64,000 nt of DNA from Kitasatospora fiedleri (GTDB lineage Bacteria > Actinomycetota > Actinomycetes > Streptomycetales > Streptomycetaceae): the NCBI RefSeq assembly GCF_948472415.1, contig NZ_OX419519.1, positions 4,526,001-4,590,000 of the forward strand. Reading direction: 5' to 3'. Both the position numbers and the translations under genes were made by a program. Position 1 is the first letter of the stretch. The number at the start of each line of letters is the position of its first letter. Under the pieces are notes generated by a model. The model searched no databases. It was not told where the DNA came from and saw nothing but the letters and a program-made list of their open reading frames with translations. Of the stretch, positions 16,560 to 26,732 are shown in pieces.

Positions 16560-17810
16560 ATGGACAGCCTCCGGCACGAGCTGACGCGGTTCATCCAGCA
16601 GCCCGCCGCTCAGCAGGACCCACCCGCGCTCTACCGCCGGTTGCTGACCGAGGCGCCCGTCCTCGACCTCGGCCCGCTGTACGTGGTCTCCGGCTACCAG
16701 GAGATCCTCACCGTCCTGATGAACCCCGGGACCAACGTCGACCCGACCACCGTCGGCCTGCCCCGGGCGGGCAACACCGCGCTGCTCAAGGTGGTCAACC
16801 GGATGCTGCCGATGCGCGACGGCGCCGACCACACCCGGCTCAAGCGGCTCGCCACCGCCGCGTTCAGCCACCGTCGGCTGGAGCAGATGCGCGAGCGGAT
16901 CGAGAGCACCGCCGCCCGGCTGCTCGCCCCGCTGATCGCCGCCGGCTCCTTCGAGCTCGTCGCCGACCTGGCCGTCCCGCTGCCGGTCGCGGTCTCCTGC
17001 GCCATCCTCGACGTCCCTGACTCCGAGCAGGGCCGGATCACCGGCTGGGCGAGCCTGGTGGCCCGCTCGATGCTCGACCCCTTCGGCAACGGCCCCGAGG
17101 CCGCCGAGCTGGACGCCGAGTTCGCCGAATTCCACGCCTACGTAGAGGAGTTGTGCGCGGCCCGGGCCGCCGACCCCGGTGACGACCTGATCAGCCGACT
17201 GACCACCGCGCGCGGCGAGGGCCGGCTCGACACCGAGGAACTGCTCGCCTTCGTGGTGATGCTGCTGGCCAACGGGCTGGAGACGCTCACCTCCGGACTG
17301 GCCGTCGCCGCCTGGGAGTTGATCCGCACCCCCGGCCTGACCGCCCGGGTGCGCGAGGAACCCGCGCTGGCCGCCGCCGTGTTCGACGAGGCCCAGCGGC
17401 TCGGCAGCCCCGTCCGGGCCAGCGCCCGGGCCCTGACCCGGGAGGTCGCGCTCGGCGACACCGTCGTCCCGGCCGGGAGCGTCGCCATGCTGCTGTACGC
17501 CGCCGCCAACCGGGACCCGCGCCGCTTCGCCGACCCCGACCGCTTCGACCTCGACCGCGCCGAGCGCCAGCACCTCGCCTTCGGCCACGGCCCGCACCAC
17601 TGCCTGGGCGCACCGCTCTCCCTGATCGCCGGCTCCGCCGTCCTGCGCGGCCTCGCCGAGGCCGACGCCACCAGGGAGTTGAGCACCACGCTGACCGACG
17701 CCACCGCCCGCCCGACCGAGCAGTTCGCCTTCGGCGGGGTGCGCGAACTGCCGGTGGCCTGCCCGCCGCGGACCGCGCCGGTGCCCGAACTGATGGAGGT
17801 GGCGGCATGA
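16560..17810 (+). CDS. cytochrome P450
   Basis: A 416-residue bacterial class I P450. The I-helix carries ANGLETLTSG, the K-helix EAQR (ExxR), and the haem loop FGHGPHHCLGAP with Cys near residue 348. The ATG at 16560 follows AAGGAGAG; the upstream open frame is the repeat region. It is the second gene of the RiPP operon and its stop overlaps the next ATG, so it most likely oxidises the modified peptide (hydroxylation or crosslink). No ferredoxin gene is nearby, so electrons must come from elsewhere. Confidence 0.92.
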   Translation: MDSLRHELTRFIQQPAAQQDPPALYRRLLTEAPVLDLGPLYVVSGYQEILTVLMNPGTNVDPTTVGLPRAGNTALLKVVNRMLPMRDGADHTRLKRLATAAFSHRRLEQMRERIESTAARLLAPLIAAGSFELVADLAVPLPVAVSCAILDVPDSEQGRITGWASLVARSMLDPFGNGPEAAELDAEFAEFHAYVEELCAARAADPGDDLISRLTTARGEGRLDTEELLAFVVMLLANGLETLTSGLAVAAWELIRTPGLTARVREEPALAAAVFDEAQRLGSPVRASARALTREVALGDTVVPAGSVAMLLYAAANRDPRRFADPDRFDLDRAERQHLAFGHGPHHCLGAPLSLIAGSAVLRGLAEADATRELSTTLTDATARPTEQFAFGGVRELPVACPPRTAPVPELMEVAA

Positions 17811-18712
17811 GCATCACCACGGATCGGCAAGCCACGGAGACGCGTCACAAGCGCACGAAGCAGGACACGAGCAGGAACACAGGGCAGGACACGAGCAGGA
17901 ACACAGGGCAGGACACGGGGACACCGCACGAGACCGAGGCGGAGTCCCGGGCGCGGAACGCCGTGGCCGCCGTCGCCGCCGCCCGGGCCGCCGCCGTGCT
18001 GGAGCCCGGACTCGACCAGCCCGTACGGCTGGTCGGGGCCCGGCTGTGGCTGGCCGGCGCCGCGCTGGTGCTGGCCGTCGGCGCGGGCGCGAGCTGGACG
18101 GTGTGGGGCAAGCTCCCGCACACCCTGACCGTGCACGCGGTCGCCGCCCACGGCGACGCCCCCGTCCGGGTGGCCGCCGAACACCCGGGCAGCGTCCTGG
18201 AGTTCAAGGTCCGTCCGGGTGAGCGGGTGACGGCCGGGCAGGTGCTCGCGCTGGTCGGCGCGGAGGGGTCCACCACCGAGGTCACCGCCCCCGCGGCCGG
18301 CACCGTGAGCGCGCTGCTGGCCGCCCCCGGAGACCGACTCGCCGCCGGATCGCCCGTGCTGACCCTGGACGCGAGCGCCGCACCGGCCACCGTCCGGCTG
18401 CTGGTGGACGACCCGAAGGACGCCGCGAAGCTCGCCCCCGGCCTGCCCGTGCTGGTCCCGGTGCCCGGCGGGGGAGCGATCCGCGCCGTCGTCGACCGGG
18501 TCGAGCCGCTGCCCGTCCGCGCCGACTCGCTCGACGGCACCCTGCCGGTCGCCGTCCCCGGCCTGCCCGCCGGCACCGCGCCCGTCTGGGTGGCGTACGC
18601 CCGGCTCCCGCAGGGCGTCGCGCTGAACGGCCCGCTGGCGCTGGACGTCCGGGTCGACCTCGGCAGCCGGCACCCGTACCAGGCGGTGCTCGGACAGGAG
18701 GCCAAGCGATGA
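17807..18712 (+). CDS. NHLM-type HlyD-like membrane fusion protein
   Basis: A 301-residue protein. The N-terminal ~45 residues are polar and contain a duplicated QDTSRNTG unit. One transmembrane helix (about residues 75-97, LWLAGAALVLAVGAG) is followed by a biotinyl-lipoyl-like barrel (EFKVRPGERVTAGQVLALVG and TAPAAGTVSALLAAPGDRLAAG). It fits the adaptor of NHLM bacteriocin export systems. It overlaps P450 and the peptidase-ABC gene by ATGA on both sides, so it is fully inside the operon. It should link the two ABC proteins to the cell envelope. Confidence 0.85.
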   Translation: MSITTDRQATETRHKRTKQDTSRNTGQDTSRNTGQDTGTPHETEAESRARNAVAAVAAARAAAVLEPGLDQPVRLVGARLWLAGAALVLAVGAGASWTVWGKLPHTLTVHAVAAHGDAPVRVAAEHPGSVLEFKVRPGERVTAGQVLALVGAEGSTTEVTAPAAGTVSALLAAPGDRLAAGSPVLTLDASAAPATVRLLVDDPKDAAKLAPGLPVLVPVPGGGAIRAVVDRVEPLPVRADSLDGTLPVAVPGLPAGTAPVWVAYARLPQGVALNGPLALDVRVDLGSRHPYQAVLGQEAKR

Positions 18713-21221
18713 AGCCGACCCGCACCGCCGCCGTCGAACCGCCCGCCACCGAGCCGCGCACCGCCAACAGCGGCGAGCCGAGGACGGGGTCGAAGAAGGC
18801 GGAGTCCAAGCAGCCCGAGCCCGAGACCAGACAGCCCGAGCCCGAGACCGAGCAGGCCGAGCCTGAGACCAAGCAGGCCGAGCCTGAGAAGAGCAAGGCC
18901 AAGCCCAGGACCAAGCAGCGCACCTACCTCCGCACGCCCGTCGTGCCGCAGATGGAGGAGCAGGACTGCGGGGCGGCCTGCCTCGCCGTCGTGCTCGGGG
19001 CGTTCGGGCGGCGGGTGACGCTGAACGAGGCGTCCCGGGCCTGCGGGGTCAGCCGGGACGGGGTGAGCGCGGCGGCCGTCGCGCGGGCCGCCGGGCGGTA
19101 CGGGCTGCTGGCCCGGGGGCGTCGGGTGGTGCGGCGGGAGGACGACCGGCTGGAGGGGCTCGGCGCGGTGCCGGTGCCGTCGATGGTGCTGGTCACCGGC
19201 CCGCACTTCGCGGTCTTCGAGGGCGTCAGGCGCGGCCGGGTGCACGTCAACGACCCCTCGCTGGGCTCCTACTCGGCGACCCCGGCGGAGTTCTGGGACT
19301 CCTTCGCGGGCATCGCGGTGGGCTTCGAGCCCGGCCCCGACTTCGAACGCGGCGGGCGCCGCTTCCCGCTGCTGCGCTCGCTGACCGCCCGGATGCGGCC
19401 GTACGCGTGGCCGATGCTGGTCGCGGTGCTGGTCGGCATGCTGATGACGGTGCCCGGCGTGGCCTCCGCGTTCCTGCTGCGCACCTACCTGGCGACCGTG
19501 GTCAACGGCGGCGCGAGCGGCTGGGCGCTGCCGCTGACGCTGGCCGGCCTGGTGGTCGCCGGGCTGGTGCTGGCCGGGAACTGGCTGCGCTCCGCGATGG
19601 TCAACCGGGTGCTGGAGGCGATGGCCGCCCGCTCCTCGGCGTCCTTCCTGTGGCGGATGCTGCGGCTGCCCGGCGCGTTCTTCCACCGCCGCCAGCTCGG
19701 CGGCCTGGTCACCCGGGTGCAGCTCAACGACGGCCTGGCCAACCTGCTGTCCTACCGGGTGGCCGGCGCGGCCTCCTCGCTGGCCGCCGCCACCGTGCAC
19801 CTGACCGCGCTGCTCTGGCTGGCGCCGAAGCTCGCCGCCATCCCGGTGGCGGTCGCGGTGCTGGACGCGCTCGCGCTGCGCTCCGCGGACCGGCGGCGCG
19901 GCGGCACGATCCACCGGCTGCACGCGGAGGGCCACAAGCGGGACGGTGTCGCGTTCGCGGGGGTGTCGGCGATCGAGACGGTCAAGGCGGAGGGCGCGGA
20001 GGACGCGCTGTTCCGCTCCTGGGCCGGCTGGCAGGCCCGGGCCGCGCACACCGGGCAGCGGGTCGCCGAGAGCGTCCTGGTGCCGCTCTCGCTGCCCGGC
20101 GCGCTCAACTCGGCCGCCGCGGCCGCCGCGGTGGTCGCCGGGACGGTGCTGCTGCTGGCCGGTTCGCTCTCCTTCGGCACCCTGCTGGCCTTCCTGCTGC
20201 TGCTCAACGGCTTCCTCCTGCCGGTCTCGCAACTCGTGGGCACCGGAGCCGAGTTCACCGTCGCCCGGGCGCAGAACGCGCTGCTGGAGGACATCGAGAC
20301 CAGCGAGGTCGACCCGTACCTCGTCCCGGTGCTCGACGCCCCGGCCGAGCCGGTCCGGCTGCGCGGCGAACTGGAGCTGCGCGGGCTGGAGTTCGGCTAC
20401 GACCCGAACCGGCCCCCGGCCCTCGCCGGGATCTCGCTGCGGATCGCCCCCGGCGAGTGGGTCGCGGTGGTCGGCGGCAGCGGCAGCGGCAAGTCCACGT
20501 TGGCCCGGCTCGCGGCGGGCGTGCTGCGCCCCTGGAAGGGCGAGGTGCTGCTCGACGGGCGGCCCCGCGACGACTGGCACCGGGGCACCGTCACCGCCCA
20601 GGTCGCCTACGTGGAGCAGCAGTTGCGGCTCTTCGAGGGCACCGTCCGGGAGAACCTGACGCTCTGGGACCCGTCGACCGGCGAGGACGCCCTGCACCGG
20701 GCGCTCGCCGACGCCGAGGCCACCGAACTGGTGCGCCGCCGGGGCGGGTTGGACGCCCGGATCGACGAGGACGCCCGGAACTGGTCCGGCGGCGAGCGCC
20801 AGCGCCTGGAGATCGCCCGGGCCCTGGCCCTCGACCCGGTCCTGGTGGTGCTCGACGAGGCCACCAGCGCCCTGGACGCCCACACCGAGGCCGCCGTCAA
20901 CGAGCACCTGCGCCGCCGCGGCGTCAGCTGCCTGGTGCTGGCCCACCGCCTGAGCACCATCCAGGCCGCGGACCGGGTGGTGGTGATCGAGGCCGGCCGG
21001 ATCGTCCAGCAGGGCCCGCCCGCCGAGCTCGCCGAACAGGACGGCCCCTACCGGGAGCTGCTGCGCGACGTCGAGCGGAAGACCCCCGCCGCCGCCACCG
21101 GCACCACGGCCACCACGACCACGACCACGGCCGCCATCACGGCCACCACGGCCACGACGGCCACCACGGCCCCACGACCACCACCGAGAACCGCACCGTT
21201 CGGACGGAGGAGCAGGCATGA
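18709..21221 (+). CDS. C39 peptidase-containing ABC exporter (NHLM ABC1-type), frameshift near the 3' end
   Basis: The order is an EPET-repeat N-terminal tail (residues 35-60), a C39 peptidase with QMEEQDCGAACLAVV (catalytic Cys87) and TGPHFAVFEG plus NDPS (His, Asp), six transmembrane helices, then the ATPase (GGSGSGKST, WSGGERQR, LVVLDEATSALD). It should cut the precursor after its double glycine while exporting it. After ...LRDVERKTP the current frame runs on into the next gene to 22092, while one base earlier gives a His-rich tail and a stop at 21219-21221 that overlaps the next ATG as ATGA. Codon third-position GC and the overlap favour a one-base loss between 21083 (a C5 run) and about 21170. 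The core ATPase is upstream of it, so function may survive. Confidence 0.85.
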
Positions 21222-23460
21222 GCACCACGACCGCCGCCCGTCGGGGCGGACCGCAGACCGCCGCGGAGGACGAGGAGCGCGACCCGGCGACCCGGGCCGA
21301 CGCCACCGCGGCCGCCAACCGGACCGCACTCGCGGACGCGTTGGCCGAGTTCGGCACCGTCACCCGTCCGCACACCTCCCCGCGCCACGGCGGCACCCCG
21401 CCGACAGCGCCGCGCCACCGCGCGGACCGGGCGCGGGAGGTGCTGCGGGCGCTGGGAGTGCCGGTGCCGAAGGAGATCCCCGCCGCGGTGCGGGACGCCG
21501 CCGACCCGGTCACGGCGCTGCTGCGCCGGGCCGGGGTGCGCTGGCGCCCGGTCACCCTCGCCGACGGGGACGAGACCGGCACGGCCGGGCCGATGGTGGC
21601 GTTCGCCGCCGAGGACGGCCGGCCGATCGCCCTGATACCCCGGGCCGGACGGCACCGCCGCCACGACCCGGGCTCCGAACGGGCTGCCACCCGTGCGGAG
21701 TTGAGCCGCCAGGCGCTACTGCTGTACCCGCCGCTGCCGCCGGGGTGCCCGTCCCCGGCCGACCTGCTGCGCTTCGCCCTCGCCGTGCCCGGTGCCCGCC
21801 GGGACCTGGGAGTGCTGAGCCTGGCCGGTCTGGTGTCGGCGCTGCTCGGCCTGCTCGTCCCGCTGTCCACCGGAGTGCTGCTGCCCGGCCTGCTGCTGGC
21901 CGAACGGCACCCGGTGCGCTGGCTGGCCGTGCTGCTGGGCTCCGCGGTGGTGGCGTCCTGGCTGCTCACGCTGGTCCGCAACACCGCCGCCGTCCGGCTC
22001 ACCAGCCGGGTGCAGCACGCGCTCGAACCCGCCGTCTGGGACCGGCTGCTGGCCCAGGACGCCAGGTTCTTCCGCGACTACACCACGGGTGACCTGGTGC
22101 ACCGGGCGAACGCGGTGGCGCAGGCCCGCCAGGCCCTCTCGGAGGTGCTGGTGGGCGCCGTACTCGGTGCGGTGTTCGCCGTCACCGGGCTGACGGTCCT
22201 GCTGCTGGTGGACTGGCGGCTCGGCGGGCTGCTGCTGCTCGCCGTGCTGGCGGTGACGGCCGCGCTGCTGCTGCTCGGCCGTCGCCGCCAGGAGTACGAG
22301 TCCCGGGTGTACGCGGCGCACGGGCAGCTCCAAGGGGTGCTGTACGGGCTGCTGCTGGGCATCGACAAGATCCAGACCGCCGGCCGGGAGATCCAGGCGT
22401 TCGCCCGCTGGGCCGCCCCGTTCGCCGGGCAGAAGCGGGCCGACGCCGCCGCGATGCGCAGCGAGGCCCTGTCGAGCGCGCTGACCACCGCGCTCCAGCC
22501 GCTGCTGCTGGCCGTCCTGCTGGCCGGGGCGACCTTCGGCCCGGCCGCCGAGGCCGGGCACCTGATGGCCGCCGGGGTGGCGGCCGGACAGGTCGCCCTG
22601 GCGCTCGGCCAGGTCACCCACGCCGCGGTCGGCGCGTACGGCGTCGCCCCGGTGCTGGAGCGGCTGCGCCCGATCCTCGCCGAACCGGCCGTGAACGCCG
22701 CCGAGCGGGCCGGACAGCTCACCGACCCCGGCCGCCTGAAGGGTCAACTCGCCTCGAACAGGTGGTGTTCCGCTACCCGGGCAGCGCGCTGCCCGCCCTG
22801 GACGGGGTGTCGCTGCGCGCCGAGCCCGGCGAGTTCGTCGCCGTGGTCGGCCCGTCCGGCGCCGGGAAGTCCACCCTGATCCGGCTGCTGCTCGGCTTCG
22901 AGCGGCCCGAGGCCGGCGCGGTCCGCTACGACGGCCGCGAACTGGCCTCGCTGGACGCCCGGTTGGTGCGCCGCCAGCTCGGCTCGGTGCTCCAGCACGG
23001 CCGGATGCTGCGCGGCTCGCTGCTGGAGAACCTGGCCGGCGCCGACCCCGACGTCGCCGAGGACCGGATCTGGCACGCCGCCGAACTCGCCGGGATCGCC
23101 GACGAGTTGCGCGCCCTGCCGATGGGCCTGGGCACCCGGGTCGGCGAGGACGCCCAGGGCTTCTCCGGCGGCCAGGTGCAGCGCCTGCTGCTGGCCCGCG
23201 CCCTGGTCCGCGACCCGGCCGTGCTGCTGCTCGACGAGGCCACCTCCGCACTCGACAACGCCACCCAGCAGCGGGTCGCCGAGGCCGTCGCCGGACTCGA
23301 CCGCACCCGCCTGGTGATCGCCCACCGACTGAGCACCATCCGCACCGCCGACCGGATCTACGTGCTGGACGGGGGCCGGGTGTCCGCCGAGGGCACCTAC
23401 CGCGAACTGCTCGGCACCGACCCCCTGTTCACCCGCCTCGCCCGCTTCCAGGAGATGTGA
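21218..23460 (+). CDS. NHLM-type second ABC transporter (permease/ATPase), interrupted by frameshift
   Basis: The first part (21218-22750) has a soluble N-terminal region of about 190 residues without a C39 peptidase and about six transmembrane helices. The ATPase is in another frame from about 22753: LEQVVFRYPGS, GPSGAGKST, FSGGQVQR, VLLLDEATSALD, ending at 23460. The two frames join if one base is restored near 22745-22752 (LKGQL then RLEQVVF), giving about 748 residues, the usual size of the NHLM ABC2 component. As written, translation would stop at 22879 without an ATPase. It is ATGA-coupled to ABC1 and one base from the LanM-like gene. Confidence 0.82.
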
Positions 23461-23461
23461 G

Positions 23462-26400
23462 ATGTCGCTCGACGTTCAGACCTGGCTCCGCACCCCCGGG
23501 ACCCCGGGCCACGCGGCCCCGACCGCCGCCCTGCTGCCCGGCCTGCCCGGCGCCGACGAACGGCTGCACGCCGTGATCGCCGCCGCGGCGAGTTTCGAGG
23601 AACGCGCCGCCGCCCGCGACGACGGGCAGGCCCTGTTCACCCCCGATCCGGCCGAGGACCGGCGCAGCCGCGCCGCCGCCGTCGAGACCTGGCTGCGCCG
23701 GGCGGCGGGCGACCAGCGCTCCGCCGGGGTGCTGCTCGACCACCTCGCCGAGACCGGCCGTCCGCTCGGCGAGGGCCTGCGCCGGGTCCGGCTGACCGAC
23801 CCGGCCGCGCTGCCCTCCTGGGCCCACGCGCTGGCGGTGTTCCTGCGCGCCCAGAGCGAGGCGCCCGCCACCGGCCCGGGCGCGGTCGCGGCCGGCTTCC
23901 GTACCGCCGCCGACGCCTTGCTGCCCGCCGGGGACGGCTCCGTGCTGGGCGTCCCGGTCACCGCGAAGGGCCGCGCCGACGTGGTCGGCACCCTGACCGG
24001 ACGGCTGGTCGAGGCCGCCAACCTGACGCTCTGCCAGGAGTTCCAGCTCGCCACCGGCCGCCCCCGCGCCACCAGCTGGGACGCCGAGGGCGGCCCGGAC
24101 GCCTCCGTGGCGGGCTGGCTGGCCCGGCTGGAGCGGCTGCCCGCGCTGGCCTACCTGATCGGCACGGTCTGCCGGCAGTGGCAGGAGATGTACACCGAGA
24201 TGTTCGCCCGGCTCGCCGCCGACCGGGCCGGCCTGGTGGCCGAGATGTGGGGCGGCACCGACCCGGGCGCGCTGGACTCCGTGCACGGCGACGCCGGCGA
24301 CCGGCACGCCCAGGGCCGCTCGGTGGCGCTGCTGCGCTTCGAGAGCGGCGCGGGCGTGGTCTACAAGCCCAAGGACATGCGGCACGCGACCGCCTTCCTC
24401 GGCCTGGTCGAACGGCTCAACCGGGAGCTCTCCCTCGACCTGCCGCTGCGCACCGTGCTGCTCCGCTCCGACCGGGGCGACGACGGCCACGGCGCCTCGC
24501 TCAGCACCGACTGCTCCGGCGACTACGGCTGGGAGGAGCTGGTCCCGTCCCGCCCCTGCGCCGACCGCGCGGGCTTCGCCCGGTTCTACCGCCGCCTGGG
24601 CATGACCATCCGGCTGGTGCAGCTGCTGGAGGGCCGCGACCTGTGGGCGGACAACCTGCTCGCCGACGGCGAGCACCCCGTCCTGATCGACCTGGAGTGC
24701 CTGCTCTACCCGCGCGTCCAGGCCCCGCCGGTGCTGACCGCCGGACAGCACGGCCTGCTGGACGAGCTGGAGACCACCGTGGTGCGCACCGCGATGGCCT
24801 TCCAGGCGTGGACCCCGGCCGGACGCACCGACGCCCTCGACATCGGCTGCCTGTCCCGGGTCGGCAGCCTGGAGAGCGCCCCCGGCGTGCCCGCCCTGCC
24901 GCTGCCCGCCTACCGCCCGGTGCACGACGGGCAGCCCGCCGACCCGTGGCAGTACACCGACGAGGTGGTCGACGGCTACCGCGAGATGCACGCCGCCCTG
25001 CACCGGCTGCGCGGCGAACTCGCCGACCCCGAAGGGCCGCTGAGCGGGTTCCGGGGCATCTGGGTGCGCTACATCTGGCGCCACACCTGGGACGGCTACA
25101 AGATCCTGCGGGCCTCCACCAGCCCGTTCGCGCTGGACGACGGCGCGACCCGGGAGACCGTCATCGCCGGGGCGCTGCGCGGCGCCGTCACCGCCCGCGC
25201 GGGCGACGCGGCCCGCGGCGACCTGCTGGAGGTGGTGCTCGCCGAACTCGACTCCTTCCGCTCCTTCGACATCCCGTTCTTCCGCTCGCTGACCACCTCC
25301 TCCTCGGTGTTCACCGCCGACGGCCGGGAGATCCCCGGCCACTTCCAGTCCACCGGCTGGCAGCGCCTCCAGCTGCGGGTCGCCGAACTCGACGGCTTCG
25401 ACCTGGAGGGCCACGTCGCGGTGCTCTCCGGCTGCGCGGACGCCGCCCGGGCCGGCACCGAGCGGCCCCCGGCGGCACCCGCCCGACCGCTGCGCGCGGC
25501 CCAGCCGCCCAGCCCCGGCGAACTGCTGTCCGCCGCCACGGCACTCGGCGACCGCATCCTCGCCGACCGGCGCCCCACCGGCTGGCTCGGCCAGAGCTGG
25601 TACCCGGGCACCGGCCTGCGCCAGGTCGAGGCGCTCGGCCCCGACCTGACCTCCGGCACCCTCGGCATCGCCCTGCTGCTCGCCGAACTCTGGTCCGCCA
25701 CCGGCGAACCGCGCTTCCACCGGGCCGCGCACGGCCTGCTCGCCGAGGCCACCGCGCTGATCGACCCGAAGGAGCCGATGGCCTTCGCGTTCGCCGGCGA
25801 CTCCCGGCTGGCCTCCGGCGCGCCCGTCCCCGGCGGCTTCTTCGGCCCCGGCGCGATCATCCACGGCCTGGCCCGGGGCGGGCTGCTGCTCGGCGAGGCC
25901 GACTTCCTCACCGCCGCCCAGGCCCTGGTGCCCGGCGCGCTGTCGGTCGCCGAGTCCGCCTCCAACCGGCCCGGCCGCCCGAGCCGGGTCCCGCACGCCG
26001 ACGTGCCGCTCGGCAGCGCGGGCCTGCTGCTCAACCTGCTGCGCCTGCGCCGCGCGGGCGGCAGCCACCCCGACACCGACCAGGGCATCCGGGAGCTGGC
26101 CGCCGGCGCGCTCGACCGGCTCGCCGACGAGCACACCCCGTTCGACTTCCTGGAGCTCGTCCCCGGCGGCGCCGACTCGATCGCCGCCGCGCTCGCCCGC
26201 ACCCTCGCCGAAGCCCCCGCGCTGCTCACCGACCCCGAGGACCTGCGGACCCGGCTGCACGCGCACCGCTTCGCCACCGGCACCCGCTCCGGGCGCCTCG
26301 CCTGCCTGGACACCGCCGTCTCGCTCGGCGCCGACGCCGTCGACCAGGCCGACCTGGGCGCGCTCACCCCGCCCGTCACCGGCCCCGAACTCGCCGCCCT

Positions 26401-26704
26401 CACCGGCCGCGCCCTGCTCTCCGCCGCCACCGAGGCGCTCACCGCCGCCGAGGCGGGCCTGGTCCACACCCTGCCCGAGGACGTGGAGGCGCTGCTGCCC
26501 GGCCCGTTCTACGACGGCCGCGAGGCCGCCGCCCTGATGGTCCGCGAACTGCTCACCCGCCACCGCCTGCACGGCACCTGGTTCCCGGACCGGGCCGCGC
26601 ACGACGCCGTCAACCTCGGCGCGCTGGACGGCACCGTCGCCGTCGGCCTGCTGCTGCTGCGCCTGCACGACGCCTCCGCCGCCCCGCTCGCCACCCTGCG
26701 CTGA
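23462..26704 (+). CDS. LanM-like lanthipeptide synthetase with intact dehydratase and degenerate cyclase
   Basis: 1080 residues. The N-terminal dehydratase keeps GDRHAQGR (about 279-286), VVYKPKD (about 299-305), YGWEEL and RPCADRAGFARFYRR, DLWADN with LIDLE (about 394-413), IWRHTW (about 538-543) and DIPFF (about 602), so Ser/Thr phosphorylation and elimination are plausible; the His of the usual DLH motif is Trp. The C-terminal LanC-like half is recognisable (LGPDLTSGTLGIALLLAEL, GPGAIIHGLARG, DVPLGSAGLLLNLL, NLGALDGTVAVGLLLLRL). The zinc ligands are gone: no WC(Y/H)G, no CHG, and only one Cys (RLACLD near 949) remains. It probably makes dehydroalanine without enzymatic lanthionine formation. 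It starts one base after the ABC2 stop. Confidence 0.9.
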   Translation: MSLDVQTWLRTPGTPGHAAPTAALLPGLPGADERLHAVIAAAASFEERAAARDDGQALFTPDPAEDRRSRAAAVETWLRRAAGDQRSAGVLLDHLAETGRPLGEGLRRVRLTDPAALPSWAHALAVFLRAQSEAPATGPGAVAAGFRTAADALLPAGDGSVLGVPVTAKGRADVVGTLTGRLVEAANLTLCQEFQLATGRPRATSWDAEGGPDASVAGWLARLERLPALAYLIGTVCRQWQEMYTEMFARLAADRAGLVAEMWGGTDPGALDSVHGDAGDRHAQGRSVALLRFESGAGVVYKPKDMRHATAFLGLVERLNRELSLDLPLRTVLLRSDRGDDGHGASLSTDCSGDYGWEELVPSRPCADRAGFARFYRRLGMTIRLVQLLEGRDLWADNLLADGEHPVLIDLECLLYPRVQAPPVLTAGQHGLLDELETTVVRTAMAFQAWTPAGRTDALDIGCLSRVGSLESAPGVPALPLPAYRPVHDGQPADPWQYTDEVVDGYREMHAALHRLRGELADPEGPLSGFRGIWVRYIWRHTWDGYKILRASTSPFALDDGATRETVIAGALRGAVTARAGDAARGDLLEVVLAELDSFRSFDIPFFRSLTTSSSVFTADGREIPGHFQSTGWQRLQLRVAELDGFDLEGHVAVLSGCADAARAGTERPPAAPARPLRAAQPPSPGELLSAATALGDRILADRRPTGWLGQSWYPGTGLRQVEALGPDLTSGTLGIALLLAELWSATGEPRFHRAAHGLLAEATALIDPKEPMAFAFAGDSRLASGAPVPGGFFGPGAIIHGLARGGLLLGEADFLTAAQALVPGALSVAESASNRPGRPSRVPHADVPLGSAGLLLNLLRLRRAGGSHPDTDQGIRELAAGALDRLADEHTPFDFLELVPGGADSIAAALARTLAEAPALLTDPEDLRTRLHAHRFATGTRSGRLACLDTAVSLGADAVDQADLGALTPPVTGPELAALTGRALLSAATEALTAAEAGLVHTLPEDVEALLPGPFYDGREAAALMVRELLTRHRLHGTWFPDRAAHDAVNLGALDGTVAVGLLLLRLHDASAAPLATLR

Positions 26705-26732
26705 CCGCGCGCCGCTTCGAGGAGTACCCGCC

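Noticed and set aside
17845..22002. 1385-residue open frame on the minus strand across the exporter genes
   Set aside because: It is Arg/Gly/Ala/Ser-rich with no domain and lies opposite well-supported ABC and HlyD genes; a GC-bias shadow.
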